Below, in pieces: positions 26,027 through 34,070 of a stretch of DNA of 48,520 nucleotides (its first letter is position 1; every line of letters begins with the position of its first letter). The position numbers and the translations under genes were made by a program. Origin of the DNA: a virus; IMG/VR virus record IMGVR_UViG_3300050821_005219, positions 1-48,520 of that record; one strand, written 5' to 3'. The notes beneath the pieces are model-generated. The model made no database searches, had not been told where the DNA came from, and saw nothing but the letters and a program-made list of their open reading frames with translations.

Positions 26027-28678
26027 TTACCTACCTATATTCTTGATAGCCGGTGGAGGACCGGCGTCGGCATCCGCTGCCGACTTACCTTTCTGGACAG
26101 ACGCAGGTTCCTTGGGGATACCGTTGCCACCAGCGGCTCCCTTTTGGGACCCGTGTTGGGAGCCGGGTTGAGTGTGACCGTGTGGACCAGAGGGTGGAGG
26201 GCCACCGGGAGCTGGTTGACCACCACCACCAGCTGCCTCTTGGGCCATAGCTTGCTGGGCCATAATGTCCATCATGGTGGCTTGGATGTGGGCGTCCCAG
26301 AGGGCTTGTTTGTCGGGAGGTAAATTCTCATATTCCTGAGATTGAGCGTCCTTCTTGTGTTGAATCAAGTGGAGAGGGGAGTTTTGGACGATGGGCTTTA
26401 GTTGAGGGGGGATATTCTGGTTGAGGAAACGGTCCCATTCGCGTTGAGCCTGAGAGAAGGCACCATTCGTCAAGTTTTTAAGTTTCGTCTCGCCAAAGGC
26501 TTCCAGGACAAGGAAGTCAGTATCCGGGTCACCCGGTTGGAGGACGGCCATTTGATAGAGTTGCATAATGGTAGCTCTCTCAGTAGCTTGGGACTTCGGG
26601 AATAGGGCCTGATAATCAACACGGACATTAACACTCCCGGCTAGGTCGGCTTGCTTGAACTTTTGGAATTCCCATGTTTTGTTTTGGCCCAGTACTGATA
26701 ATGTCCTTCCGTCTACCCAGTTAGTTCTGGCCAACTCCAGTGCATATTGATAACACTGACTCCATGACTCAGCCCAATGTTCCTTAACTGGAGCTACAGC
26801 CTGATGACTCTTCTCACCCAAATAAGACAAGGCCGACGCAGCAGTAACACCAGCCGGTGCGTCACCACCTGTCAGGAAGAATGTCCCCGCAATAGCTTCC
26901 ATGTCACTATCAATATTCTTGATGAGTTCAGTTAGTGGGGCTACGTTGCCTAACGCAGCTTCTAAATATTCAGGTTTAATACCAGTTCCACTAGCGAGGG
27001 AGATGGGATTGTAGGTGAGTAACTGTCCAGCCTCACCGGTCACATTTTTGACCTTACATCCTTCGGGAGTGAGTAATTTTGGGGCACCGGTTCGTTGGGC
27101 TGTCAACTGAAGTGAGGATTCGATAATGTTGCGTCTAAATTGCAGGGGAATTAAGTAATCCGCACGAGGCTTCCCCCACGCACTGCCCACATCACTCATA
27201 GTAAATTGGACTCTAGGGAGCCACGGTTGGCCTTTTTTGGCTCCGGCAGACCAAACCGTCTTGAGTGGAGTAGCTTCCACAATGAAATCCCCTATTTGTA
27301 CAGCCCTAAGACCATCAGGAAAGTCCGGTGTGGGTAACTCGTTGAGTTCCCAGACGTTAATCTGGCGTCTCATCGACTCCTTACTCACACTATCCCCATA
27401 TCCGTAGTCACTGGAAATGGAACCGGCGTAAGCGATAGCCAGTAAGTAATTTCTGGACATTGGAAACGCCTCTTGCATTCCCTCCACTATCTTGTCAGCG
27501 AAGGGGACCCAATTTTGTTTAGCCACGTCAATATCAGTACGTTTAAATCGTAGGTACCAACGTTGGCCGTCAGAGCCACTGGGGATAGTGTTGTCTTGGT
27601 AGACTTCAAAAGGTGAGGCCACGTCGAAACAGATAGCGCCTATGGGGATGTCTTTAGTTTGGGGATTCCCGTCAGGTCCCATAGCTGGAGTGAAATTAGG
27701 TATGGGTTGAGGTGGAGGCGGTACTGGAGGTGCCCCGCCCCCAGCCGCCACACCCCCCAGCCCTGTTGGTTGTGGAGGTGGAGGAGGAGCACCACCAGTA
27801 TCGTCTAGACCTTCACCTTGGAGGTAGTCGGGAGTAGTGGGTGGGGGTGGAGGGGAGGGGGAGGATGTGGGTGGTTGGCCGGGGGTAGGGGGGACGGGAG
27901 CGGGGACAGGGGGAGTGGGGCCACCGGGGGAGGGTGGGGGAGTGCCGATACCGGAGAGGGGTGGGGGACCTAGACTGGCTAAAGGACCCGGTGGAGGTGG
28001 AGGGGGGACGGCGGGCATAGAGGTTGGTGGAGCGCCACAAGTGGGACAAGGTTTGGTGGCGTCCATTACTTGAGTCTGCTGGCCCATGGCGCTACAGGCA
28101 GCACAGTTATATATGGGGACAGGGATGGTACCGTGTTCAGGGCCGTAGTCGTAGTAGGGGAAGATGAATCCGTTACCTGTATAGGTGAACCAGAAACCTA
28201 GTAATCGTTTGCGTTCCTTAGCTCTGGTCTCCTCGTCGATGACCTCATGTAACCTGTCACTTACCTCGGCCACGCCTAAATCCTTGGGGTCGTCGGTGCC
28301 GGGCATGTAGTTGAATTGGATATCTCCAGATATAATACTATTTAGTAAATCATCGTTGACCTTGGCGTATTTGTTGGTGACGGCACGGGGGAAGCCTAAG
28401 GGGAGCTTCATGTTGACGACTTTTTGTCCTCTAGGGTCAACTCTCGTCCACTGACTACCCATGGCCCACAATATGTTGAGTAACCACCTACACTCAAAGG
28501 TCCATCGTCTATAGGTACCTACCTTGTATCTATCCTTAATACGTTGTTTAATTTTCTCCACTTGGGGAGTGTCGGGAGTGTTGAGGACGCTTATCTGGTA
28601 GGGATTAGGGAGGGGTCCCTTGGACTTGTCACTCGTACTACCACCGGGACTGTTGGAACCGCCAAAGGGGGAGGACAT
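26027..28678 (-). CDS. portal protein with zinc-ribbon and proline-rich insertion
   Basis: 883 aa. N-terminal EKIKQRIKDRYKVGTYRRWT and WLLNILWAMGSQW, then VTNKYAKVNDDLLNSIISGD, are characteristic of large podoviral portals, as are the later helical regions (NIIESSLQLTAQRTGAPKLL; GVTAASALSYLGEKSHQAVA). Between residues about 190 and 330 is an insertion: a CxxC...CxxC pair (C192, C195, C211, C214) and then about 108 residues dominated by runs of proline and glycine. The C-terminal ~60 residues are also Gly/Pro/Gln-rich. It forms the dodecameric DNA gateway and docks the terminase, encoded by the second gene upstream. The insertion would lie outside the conserved wing/stem and might be surface exposed. 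Confidence 0.85.
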   Translation of the reverse strand: MSSPFGGSNSPGGSTSDKSKGPLPNPYQISVLNTPDTPQVEKIKQRIKDRYKVGTYRRWTFECRWLLNILWAMGSQWTRVDPRGQKVVNMKLPLGFPRAVTNKYAKVNDDLLNSIISGDIQFNYMPGTDDPKDLGVAEVSDRLHEVIDEETRAKERKRLLGFWFTYTGNGFIFPYYDYGPEHGTIPVPIYNCAACSAMGQQTQVMDATKPCPTCGAPPTSMPAVPPPPPPGPLASLGPPPLSGIGTPPPSPGGPTPPVPAPVPPTPGQPPTSSPSPPPPPTTPDYLQGEGLDDTGGAPPPPPQPTGLGGVAAGGGAPPVPPPPQPIPNFTPAMGPDGNPQTKDIPIGAICFDVASPFEVYQDNTIPSGSDGQRWYLRFKRTDIDVAKQNWVPFADKIVEGMQEAFPMSRNYLLAIAYAGSISSDYGYGDSVSKESMRRQINVWELNELPTPDFPDGLRAVQIGDFIVEATPLKTVWSAGAKKGQPWLPRVQFTMSDVGSAWGKPRADYLIPLQFRRNIIESSLQLTAQRTGAPKLLTPEGCKVKNVTGEAGQLLTYNPISLASGTGIKPEYLEAALGNVAPLTELIKNIDSDMEAIAGTFFLTGGDAPAGVTAASALSYLGEKSHQAVAPVKEHWAESWSQCYQYALELARTNWVDGRTLSVLGQNKTWEFQKFKQADLAGSVNVRVDYQALFPKSQATERATIMQLYQMAVLQPGDPDTDFLVLEAFGETKLKNLTNGAFSQAQREWDRFLNQNIPPQLKPIVQNSPLHLIQHKKDAQSQEYENLPPDKQALWDAHIQATMMDIMAQQAMAQEAAGGGGQPAPGGPPPSGPHGHTQPGSQHGSQKGAAGGNGIPKEPASVQKGKSAADADAGPPPAIKNIGR

Positions 28679-28680
28679 AA

Positions 28681-29004
28681 TTAATTCTTAGCTGTAGTCT
28701 CGTTCCTACTGACTATCTCATCAGCAATGGCTTCGATTTCCTCGTCCAGGCCGCCGCCGAAGGGGTCGTCGATATGTTGTTCGCGTTGATATTCCTCGAC
28801 GGCGGCTTTATTCTCAGCTCGTACTTGGGGGGCAGCAGGTTCGTATCCAAATCTAATGATAGTCTCATCGTAGAGACGGTCACCACGAGTACGATACTCG
28901 TCACGCTCCGCTTGAACTCTGGCTAACTGTTCCTCTAATAGAGTATAGGCCCGTTTTGAGACTAGGGGCCAACTCCAATTCACTCGAACTATTTTGATGT
29001 TCAT
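28681..29004 (-). CDS. hypothetical protein between terminase and portal
   Basis: 107 aa. A short beta start (MNIKIVRVNWSWPLV) is followed by a charged helix (YTLLEEQLARVQAERDEYRT) and an acidic C-terminus (DEEIEAIADEIVSRNETTAK). Not recognised. Small helical proteins between terminase and portal are frequent and often help packaging or portal assembly. Spacing is 3 bases on both sides. Confidence 0.6.
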   Translation of the reverse strand: MNIKIVRVNWSWPLVSKRAYTLLEEQLARVQAERDEYRTRGDRLYDETIIRFGYEPAAPQVRAENKAAVEEYQREQHIDDPFGGGLDEEIEAIADEIVSRNETTAKN

Positions 29005-29007
29005 GTT

Positions 29008-30627
29008 TTAGATACCGTAATCCACTATAAAATCCACGTTGTTATCCCCACCGCTGTCCCCGCCATATGGGTCCACTTCTGCCAACTCCCTCGCCTGTAA
29101 TCTCCTGTGACGCTCCAACTCCTTATCCACTCTAGCATTATGTCCCGCCGATACGGGGTCAAACTTTCGCATGGAGCGGTAGGGGTCGATTATGGTAGGC
29201 GTGGCAGCCAAAGGTTTACTAGCCAGCCAATATCTAGTTTGGTCACAATGATGGTCCTGTTGGACATCCTTAGGCTCATTTTTCTTATTGGGGTCCCAGA
29301 TGTAGTTATCGTGTTCCTTCATCCAACATTTGTTAGTGTTGAAACTAAATACCCTTGGTGACCCTAAATCCTTAAACTTTTCGTATCTAACTTTAGGTTG
29401 TGTGGCCTCGTACCAAGGAGGTAATTTGATACCAGGATTCACGAACATCTCGTTGATGGCACCGTTTAATCCCACCTTCTTATCCTTCATCGCCGCTTCA
29501 CAGTAGATACCGGCTTCCTGGAAGATAATCATCACCGGGACGTTTTGGTAATCGACGATATACTTACAGTTATCTACTGGAGTGTGTTTTTTGAGCCAGT
29601 TGACGACGTGGTTGGGATTGATACGGGGGGCGTAGAGCTGTTGGGCGTCGTCTACGAGTATCTTGTTTCCATCCTCGTCCATTCTCCACACGCCAACGCC
29701 CCAAGGGACAGAGCCACCAGGGTCAATACAACATCCCCATGGCCAGTGGTCAGGTATAACAAATGGCTCGATATTGTGGACGCTGTGGATGTTGTAATCG
29801 GCGTAGATTTTGCCGCTGAAATCGTCGAAGGACCCGTCCATGTAACGGGCCACGAACTCTGGGGGATTGGACCTACGTTGGCTGGCAAAATATTCGTCGG
29901 GAGAGAAGCCGCCATTACTGATGGCATTCTCCTCACTGCGGACGATGATACCAAAACGAGCGGAATCCTTGGATTCACCGGTTAGTTTGGGGAGGGTGGT
30001 ATGAACGGATTTCCAGAAGCGTTTAGGCTCATTCTTGAGGTCAAATATGTAATCGCCACTCTCGTAGAAGTCCTCGAATATCCAGTCGTGGCCCTGCTGG
30101 TTACCCACTCCCAAGGCGTGAGTCTTAATGGGAATACGGCGACCAGTCTTCCAGTCTTTGGTCATCCGGCGTAGACGGCCCTTTAACTTGACCCAATCCG
30201 GACGGTTGATTTCCTCCACTTGGTCCACGCCGAACCATCCCCAATTACCGCCAGCAAGGTGGGAACGACCGGTAACCCTATCTATGATGTAGTCAAAATA
30301 GACCTGACTGGTGGCACCGGGGAATTGGTTAGGGTCACATTTGATAGTCACCAGTAATCCAGACTGACCTACACGTTTGGGCTTACCGACGATATATTCA
30401 GGAGGACAAATTTCGTCGAAGAAAGTTTTGATAGTGGTAGTGTGGAGGTCCTTACCACTGGCTCTACCTATGAATCCAAAGTTATCGGGGACGTAGTGGG
30501 AGAGGAGGAAGCCAGCTAGACAGAGAGTTCTGGTCTTACCTACCCCCCATCCCCCCATCAACATTCTCTCCTGTTCGGTGGCGTATATCCACTCACGCTG
30601 GCTTGGGAGGAGTTGAGGGGTGAGCAT
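29008..30627 (-). CDS. terL: terminase large subunit
   Basis: 539 aa. Walker A GGWGVGKT at residues 25-32; Walker B with catalytic glutamate in FGVDQVEEI (D135, E138/E139). The RuvC-type nuclease domain begins with CCIDPGGSVPWGVGVWR (first acidic residue D302), with further acidic residues downstream (DDAQQLY; DHHCDQTRYWL). The packaging ATPase pumps DNA through the portal, and the nuclease cuts genome ends. The phrase ARYMDGSFDDFSGKIYADYN is typical of the family. No strong ribosome-binding site precedes the ATG, so coupling to the upstream gene is likely. Confidence 0.9.
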   Translation of the reverse strand: MLTPQLLPSQREWIYATEQERMLMGGWGVGKTRTLCLAGFLLSHYVPDNFGFIGRASGKDLHTTTIKTFFDEICPPEYIVGKPKRVGQSGLLVTIKCDPNQFPGATSQVYFDYIIDRVTGRSHLAGGNWGWFGVDQVEEINRPDWVKLKGRLRRMTKDWKTGRRIPIKTHALGVGNQQGHDWIFEDFYESGDYIFDLKNEPKRFWKSVHTTLPKLTGESKDSARFGIIVRSEENAISNGGFSPDEYFASQRRSNPPEFVARYMDGSFDDFSGKIYADYNIHSVHNIEPFVIPDHWPWGCCIDPGGSVPWGVGVWRMDEDGNKILVDDAQQLYAPRINPNHVVNWLKKHTPVDNCKYIVDYQNVPVMIIFQEAGIYCEAAMKDKKVGLNGAINEMFVNPGIKLPPWYEATQPKVRYEKFKDLGSPRVFSFNTNKCWMKEHDNYIWDPNKKNEPKDVQQDHHCDQTRYWLASKPLAATPTIIDPYRSMRKFDPVSAGHNARVDKELERHRRLQARELAEVDPYGGDSGGDNNVDFIVDYGI

Positions 30628-30641
30628 ATTATTCGTGGGTA

Positions 30642-30938
30642 CTATAACATGGGTGTACTGATGGGATTAGTCGCTCTGGGATTGCCAATATGAGAGAAAG
30701 GACGTTGCGGAGTAAGTACACCAGAGTTAGTAAGAGGACCACCCTCATGCATAATGGGGCCGCCGCCCATGGGACCGGGGTGGAGGGTACCACGGTTGGG
30801 GGGTATACCGCCCATAGTTGGACCAGGTGCGGGAGTGGGTGCTGCGGGAGGTGGAGGAGGTAAAGTTCCCTGCATTGGCTGGCGGAGAATGGGACCACCA
30901 CCCATTCCTCCGGGCATCGGTGGGGGCATTGGCATCAT
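30642..30938 (-). CDS. proline/glycine-rich small protein
   Basis: 98 aa, very rich in Pro, Gly and Met (MMPMPPPMPGGMGGGPILRQ). No globular domain is evident. It starts shortly after the 50-aa gene and ends 15 bases before the terminase. The composition is similar to the low-complexity insert of the portal, so part of it may reflect the C-rich coding strand of this module. Real coding is supported by position and lack of other reading frames with starts. Confidence 0.5.
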   Translation of the reverse strand: MMPMPPPMPGGMGGGPILRQPMQGTLPPPPPAAPTPAPGPTMGGIPPNRGTLHPGPMGGGPIMHEGGPLTNSGVLTPQRPFSHIGNPRATNPISTPML

Positions 30939-30944
30939 TGTTGG

Positions 30945-31097
30945 TTACCTCTTACTTACTGTTACTTTAATCTGCGGGCCGAGTGGACGTGCGCCGATTT
31001 GGACTACTAACTCTTGCATCATTTTCCACCCGATATCGGAATATTGACGAATCTCGAAGCCGAATAGTTTGCCTAAGAGATGGAAGGAGAGGGCCAT
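30945..31097 (-). CDS. small hypothetical protein upstream of terminase
   Basis: 50 aa, read by hand: starts MALSFHLLGKLFGFEIRQYS, contains WKMMQELVVQIGARPLGP and ends KVTVSKR. Its ATG (31097-31095) overlaps the stop of the upstream 129-aa gene as TAATG, and AAGGAG-like bases lie upstream. It fills an otherwise empty 158-base gap. Not recognised. Confidence 0.6.
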   Translation of the reverse strand: MALSFHLLGKLFGFEIRQYSDIGWKMMQELVVQIGARPLGPQIKVTVSKR

Positions 31098-31486
31098 TAC
31101 ATTGGCTCTTTCTGGTTAACCGGCATCCCCGTCAAATTAGCCATCCCCTCTTCCATCCCATCCACCACGAGAGTCTTGGGAGCGGGGGGTTCGTCCTTCC
31201 TCTTAGCGATGAATAACGCGGTTAGACACTTAGCTGCGAGCATCCTTAATTGATGGTCCTGATTGGACACCACACGATGACGGTAAGTGTTACCATCCTT
31301 ATCCTTGGACTCGACGATGGTACCGAGATTATGAGCCCAACTGGAGAGGAGCTTGCGGAAGTTAATTTCCGTGAGGTCCACGTCATGGTCGCCAGCCATG
31401 GCCTGTTTGACGAGAGCGAAGTCCGCTTCGGTAAGACCAGCACCGGGAGCGAAGTAACCTGCCTTTTCGGCATCAGTCTTGGCCAT
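31097..31486 (-). CDS. hypothetical protein, possible small terminase by position
   Basis: 129 aa. Helical throughout: GLTEADFALVKQAMAGDHDV, then FRKLLSSWAHNLGTIVESKD and LRMLAAKCLTALFIAKRKDE. It is the first gene of the leftward virion operon, two genes before the large terminase, where small terminases usually lie. No helix-turn-helix is clear, so the call rests on position. It starts next to the divergent promoter region. Confidence 0.45.
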   Translation of the reverse strand: MAKTDAEKAGYFAPGAGLTEADFALVKQAMAGDHDVDLTEINFRKLLSSWAHNLGTIVESKDKDGNTYRHRVVSNQDHQLRMLAAKCLTALFIAKRKDEPPAPKTLVVDGMEEGMANLTGMPVNQKEPM

Positions 31487-31570
31487 AATTTATCTCACTT
31501 TCCTGTTGACAGTATAACGCTAAAATTGGACTATACCATTGTTCTTGACGGGAACCCAAGGAGAGTGGAT
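31487..31570. promoter_or_regulatory. divergent intergenic region, probable promoters
   Basis: This 84-base gap separates the leftward virion operon from the first rightward gene, so at least one promoter each way is expected. TTGACA at 31506-31511 is a good -35 for rightward transcription; ACTATA/TATACC at 31530-31537 could be the -10, at 18-20 bases. On the minus strand TATACT lies at 31510-31515. None is a perfect pair. Confidence 0.4.
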
Positions 31571-31906
31571 ATGTACGGTGAACTCAGTAGAGCAGGTCAG
31601 GTTGGTGGCACCGCGGGTAGTGGCTTAGGCAGTCCCCAAAACATGCCAACAGAACGCAGTCCCCTCGTAACCGAGGCCATGTTGGCTCACGAGGCGTTGA
31701 TGCAGGATTTGGATAATGCCGTGAATCAGCTCGAACGGAGATTGGCTCCGGCATTGCGGCCCACTCAACCATCCCCAAGTAATCCAGGAGCGGATAAACA
31801 ACAGGAGCATCCAGTGCATTTAGTGGCTGTGGTCCATAGGAATTCCAACCGTCTACAATTCCAGATTAACCGTATTGGTGACCTGCTGGACCGTCTAGAA
31901 ATCTGA
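31571..31906 (+). CDS. hypothetical coiled-coil protein
   Basis: 111 aa from an ATG at 31571 preceded by AAGGAGAG seven bases upstream; longer readings in this frame lack such a site. A Gly-rich start is followed by two heptad-like helices: EAMLAHEALMQDLDNAVNQL and NRLQFQINRIGDLLDRLEI, separated by a Pro-rich linker. Not recognised; possibly a regulator or structural oligomer. It lies head to head with the virion operon. Confidence 0.65.
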   Translation: MYGELSRAGQVGGTAGSGLGSPQNMPTERSPLVTEAMLAHEALMQDLDNAVNQLERRLAPALRPTQPSPSNPGADKQQEHPVHLVAVVHRNSNRLQFQINRIGDLLDRLEI

Positions 31907-32118
31907 TGGTCGATGAGGTCATCCCCAAGGACCCTAATGAAACTTGGGAAACTTGTCCTCTTTCCACCCTCCTCAACCGTATCCAACGTCTCACTCACGC
32001 TTTGAGATTCTGCCGTGGACGAGCGGCTGACCTCTATCCACATACGTTCCTTGAGCGTTCTCGGCTAATAGATATCTACACCCGTCGCATCATCAAACGT
32101 GACTATCCAAGTGAATAG
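31906..32118 (+). CDS. small hypothetical protein
   Basis: 70 aa. Its ATG overlaps the upstream stop (TGATG), so the two are coupled. Helical and basic in the second half (RIQRLTHALRFCRGRAADLY, RSRLIDIYTRRIIKRDYPSE). Not recognised; the basic helices could contact nucleic acid or a protein partner. Confidence 0.6.
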   Translation: MVDEVIPKDPNETWETCPLSTLLNRIQRLTHALRFCRGRAADLYPHTFLERSRLIDIYTRRIIKRDYPSE

Positions 32119-32298
32119 TACTATTACCGCTGATGGAAATATTCGTAGTTACACTAATTTTAGGGGAAAAATTACTTGGAGGAGACTGTTCCTGTCTCGA
32201 CCCCTACCTGGCTTATGTACCCCTACACTGAGGGCGGCTGAGGGTGACAGGACAGGTGATGGTGAGATTAACTAAAGTATAAACTAACGTTAGTGATA

Positions 32299-32442
32299 GT
32301 ACTGTAGGTACTGTGAGTACCGATAGTTAGTGTACTACTAAGAGTAACGAGCGTACTAGCTAGTACTAATGGTACTGATGGTCCTGTGAGTTCTGAACGT
32401 ACTGAGGGTAGTGCATCTAGTACTATGAGTACTGTGAATACT
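32299..32442. repeat. degenerate 9-bp tandem repeat tract
   Basis: GTACTGnnn-type nonamers follow each other with drift, for example GTACTAATG, GTACTGATG, GTCCTGTGA, GTTCTGAAC, GTACTGAGG from about 32364, and GTACTATGA, GTACTGTGA near the end. About a dozen units are visible, some 9 and some 10-12 bases long. No open frame spans the tract on either strand. Iteron-like or protein-binding array is possible. Confidence 0.6.
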
Positions 32443-32666
32443 AAACTCTCAATTAGAGGCGCTACAGCAAAACTTTAGACGTTGTTAAACTAATGAGTAA
32501 CTCCAATCGAATCAATAACTTGACAATTGCTACCTATCCCAGTGCAAGGTTTCTGTAAGTCACTGATAACAATGGACGTGTGAGAGTGTGGATAATCGTT
32601 AGAATATCGTTATTCTTGAGAGTAGATATTACAGTCACTATGTAAATTCGCTATAGTAATGAAGTG

Positions 32667-32804
32667 TATTAGAATCAGTAGGTTAGACGCTAGTGGGAGT
32701 TAACTCGTTTAGATTGCTATGGCGATTTTACCTAGTGAGTGTCGGGCATACCTATTAGAATCAGCAAGTTAACTGTGGATAGTGTCTTGCTACATGCCAT
32801 AGCA
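32667..32804. repeat. 19-bp direct repeat and long-range stem
   Basis: TATTAGAATCAGTAGGTTA (32667-32685) recurs at 32753-32771 with two changes, 86 bases away. The second copy lies inside a region closed by a perfect 9-bp stem, TGCTATGGC (32715-32723) with GCCATAGCA (32796-32804), which also encloses the hairpin AGCAAG (32763-32768) / CTTGCT (32786-32791). Confidence 0.5.
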
Positions 32805-33054
32805 GTAGTTTGGCCTTGTGAGAGTATCGTCCCGGATGCAATCCGCGTTCCGAGCAGGTCATGGGATAGCGGGCAGGGATGGGGTAGTTAGGTTCTCAGT
32901 CTGAGAATGCAGTCTCCCGAAGCAACCTGCTAGTCAATGGATAAGGGACCGTAGGGTAGCACGCCAAACTGAGCGCTAGGCTAAAGGTAGTCATAAATGC
33001 CCTAGTGATAATTGAGCGCAACAGATACTCGTATGGTCCGATGTAGTCTCCGGC

Positions 33055-33111
33055 CTAGTGGCAGTCTGTCACTAGCATTCGGGGGGACAAGGCGTCCGTA
33101 GCAAAACGGAC
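33055..33111 (+). ncRNA. two adjacent hairpins
   Basis: CTAGTG (33055-33060) pairs with CACTAG (33070-33075); GTCCGT (33094-33099) pairs with ACGGAC (33106-33111) around AGCAAA. No T-run follows, so they are not typical terminators. They precede the first gene of the small-gene block. Confidence 0.4.
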
Positions 33112-33282
33112 TAAACCATGCAGAATGAAAAGACGGTTGCCGCATCCTTCGCGTGCATTGACAGTATCGTCCCTATTGTGGGACGGCGAAAGGCTAGTAA
33201 GACGCGGCGCAAACAGATAGCTCAATTCAAGTTTTGGCGGCATGGGACGGGGGAGTTAAATCCTGTTAAGGGAGACCATTCC

Positions 33283-33498
33283 ATGCAAGCAATTCTGGTA
33301 CTGAGTCAAGAGAGTAAGGCTATTCTTGAGGATGCTGTCAGTATGTTGCGCGGCATTCGGCAAGGGAAGACTTACAATCCGGTATATTTCGTTGGGGTAA
33401 CGATGGCCGCTGAGCAAGTTTTGCTTGGCGACGGTCATATGGCCGATGTTTTCAGTAGGACAGCGAAGGAATACCGGGAAGAGTTACACGCGAGTTAA
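33283..33498 (+). CDS. small hypothetical protein
   Basis: 71 aa from an ATG at 33283 preceded by AAGGGAG at eight bases; an in-frame ATG at 33118 lacks this and would read a basic, atypical N-terminus. Mostly helical (MQAILVLSQESKAILEDAVS, AAEQVLLGDGHMADVFSRTA). Not recognised. First gene of the structured-RNA block; a perfect hairpin overlaps its stop. Confidence 0.6.
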   Translation: MQAILVLSQESKAILEDAVSMLRGIRQGKTYNPVYFVGVTMAAEQVLLGDGHMADVFSRTAKEYREELHAS

Positions 33499-33507
33499 CT
33501 CTCGCGT
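33488..33507 (+). terminator. hairpin at the end of the 71-aa gene
   Basis: ACGCGAG (33488-33494) pairs with CTCGCGT (33501-33507), loop TTAACT, overlapping the stop codon. Seven G/C-rich pairs, no T-run after it. Could end or stabilise the transcript. Confidence 0.45.
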
Positions 33508-33594
33508 CGCATGCCGCACAAACATAATTCCACACTCTCTAAGTAGGATTAACCGAGTCCATTGGATAACGGTTATACCGAATATGGGAGTGTG

Positions 33595-33765
33595 GGAGTG
33601 TGTTCTGTTAACTGGATAGCAAACTGTACTGATAGGTGAAGATTGCCTGTATTGACGCTAACAAGCTCTACAGGCCAGTACAGCAAAAGTCTAAGAGTCC
33701 ATAGCTATTAGGGTAGACAGCTTAATGGATGTTTGGCGAGTTATCCAGTTTACAGGACACACTCC
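33595..33765 (+). ncRNA. 171-nt structured RNA element
   Basis: 33595-33618 pairs with 33742-33765 over 24 positions: 22 Watson-Crick, one G-U, one T-T mismatch. Inside are a second arm, CTGTACTG (33624-33631) with CAGTACAG (33676-33683) continued by GCCTGTA (33645-33651) with TACAGGC (33669-33675), and a third arm, GTCCAT (33697-33702) with ATGGAT (33725-33730) capped by AGCT/AGCT. The third-arm loop holds TAGAC (33714-33718), complementary to GTCTA (33689-33693) outside the arm, a possible pseudoknot. Upstream, CCACACTC (33530-33537) can pair with GAGTGTGG (33588-33595), competing at the edge of the closing helix. No gene lies in it. The strand is taken from neighbouring genes. Could be a trans-acting RNA, a cis-regulator of the gene at 33812, or DNA cruciform. 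Confidence 0.65.
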
Positions 33766-33782
33766 ATTAGAAGTATGTTCTG

Positions 33783-34037
33783 TTAAGGGATTGCATGGGA
33801 GGAACTAGACCATGTATACCGTAGAGAACTATAAAACAAAGAAGCAATTTCGTTTGGCTGTCGAGTCTGGAGCGAAGGTTAGGTTGTACGCACCGGGTTT
33901 GGGCAGTCCGAAGGATAATGGGATTGAATACGTGGAAGGTCCGCATTATCCAGCACCGCACACGTGGTACGCTCAGGCGACCATGGAAAACGGTGTGGTA
34001 ATCAAGGTCAAGTAGTTTCTCATAGGCAATCCCTTAA
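33783..34037. repeat. 12-bp perfect inverted repeat enclosing one gene
   Basis: TTAAGGGATTGC (33783-33794) and GCAATCCCTTAA (34026-34037) are exact complements and bracket the gene 33812-34015. As RNA they would close a 230-base loop containing the whole message. As DNA they would be a composite-element-like boundary, but no transposase is present. Confidence 0.6.
33812..34015 (+). CDS. small conserved phage protein of unknown function
   Basis: 67 aa. MYTVENYKTKKQFRLAVESG, then VRLYAPGLGSP, and YVEGPHYPAPHTWYAQATME ending VVIKVK. This wording (FkTKKalkeAv..G..v.vyqPG...P..G...vEGPHYPepH.WYA...v..G.v.kVk) belongs to a widespread small phage protein family that I recognise but cannot name; function unknown. 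GGGAGG precedes the ATG. It is the only gene here flanked by a perfect inverted repeat. Confidence 0.75.
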   Translation: MYTVENYKTKKQFRLAVESGAKVRLYAPGLGSPKDNGIEYVEGPHYPAPHTWYAQATMENGVVIKVK

Positions 34038-34070
34038 TAGAGCGTACTCAAGTGAGTATCCTCTGTTAGC

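Larger units (their letters stand above)
32119..33282. other. long non-coding region with repeats and hairpins
   Basis: About 1.16 kb with no convincing gene. It holds, left to right: a 12-base palindrome ACTAACGTTAGT (32283-32294), a degenerate 9-bp repeat tract, two copies of a 19-bp direct repeat, a 9-bp long-range stem, a hairpin TTCTCA/TGAGAA near 32895, and two strong hairpins at 33055-33111. It is too long for a simple promoter and could be an untranslated leader, an RNA gene or a replication/packaging locus. Confidence 0.6.

Noticed and set aside
27813-28073. Frames on both strands across the portal proline-rich insert
   Set aside because: They mirror the low-complexity DNA; the portal frame continues through.
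31250-31570. N-terminal extension of the 111-aa plus-strand gene
   Set aside because: It is antisense to the 129-aa gene, and AAGGAGAG before ATG 31571 marks a better start.
32119-33282. tRNA gene or CRISPR array in the non-coding region
   Set aside because: No cloverleaf with a GGTTCRA-type T-loop and no regularly spaced identical repeats with spacers; the 9-bp units are contiguous and degenerate.
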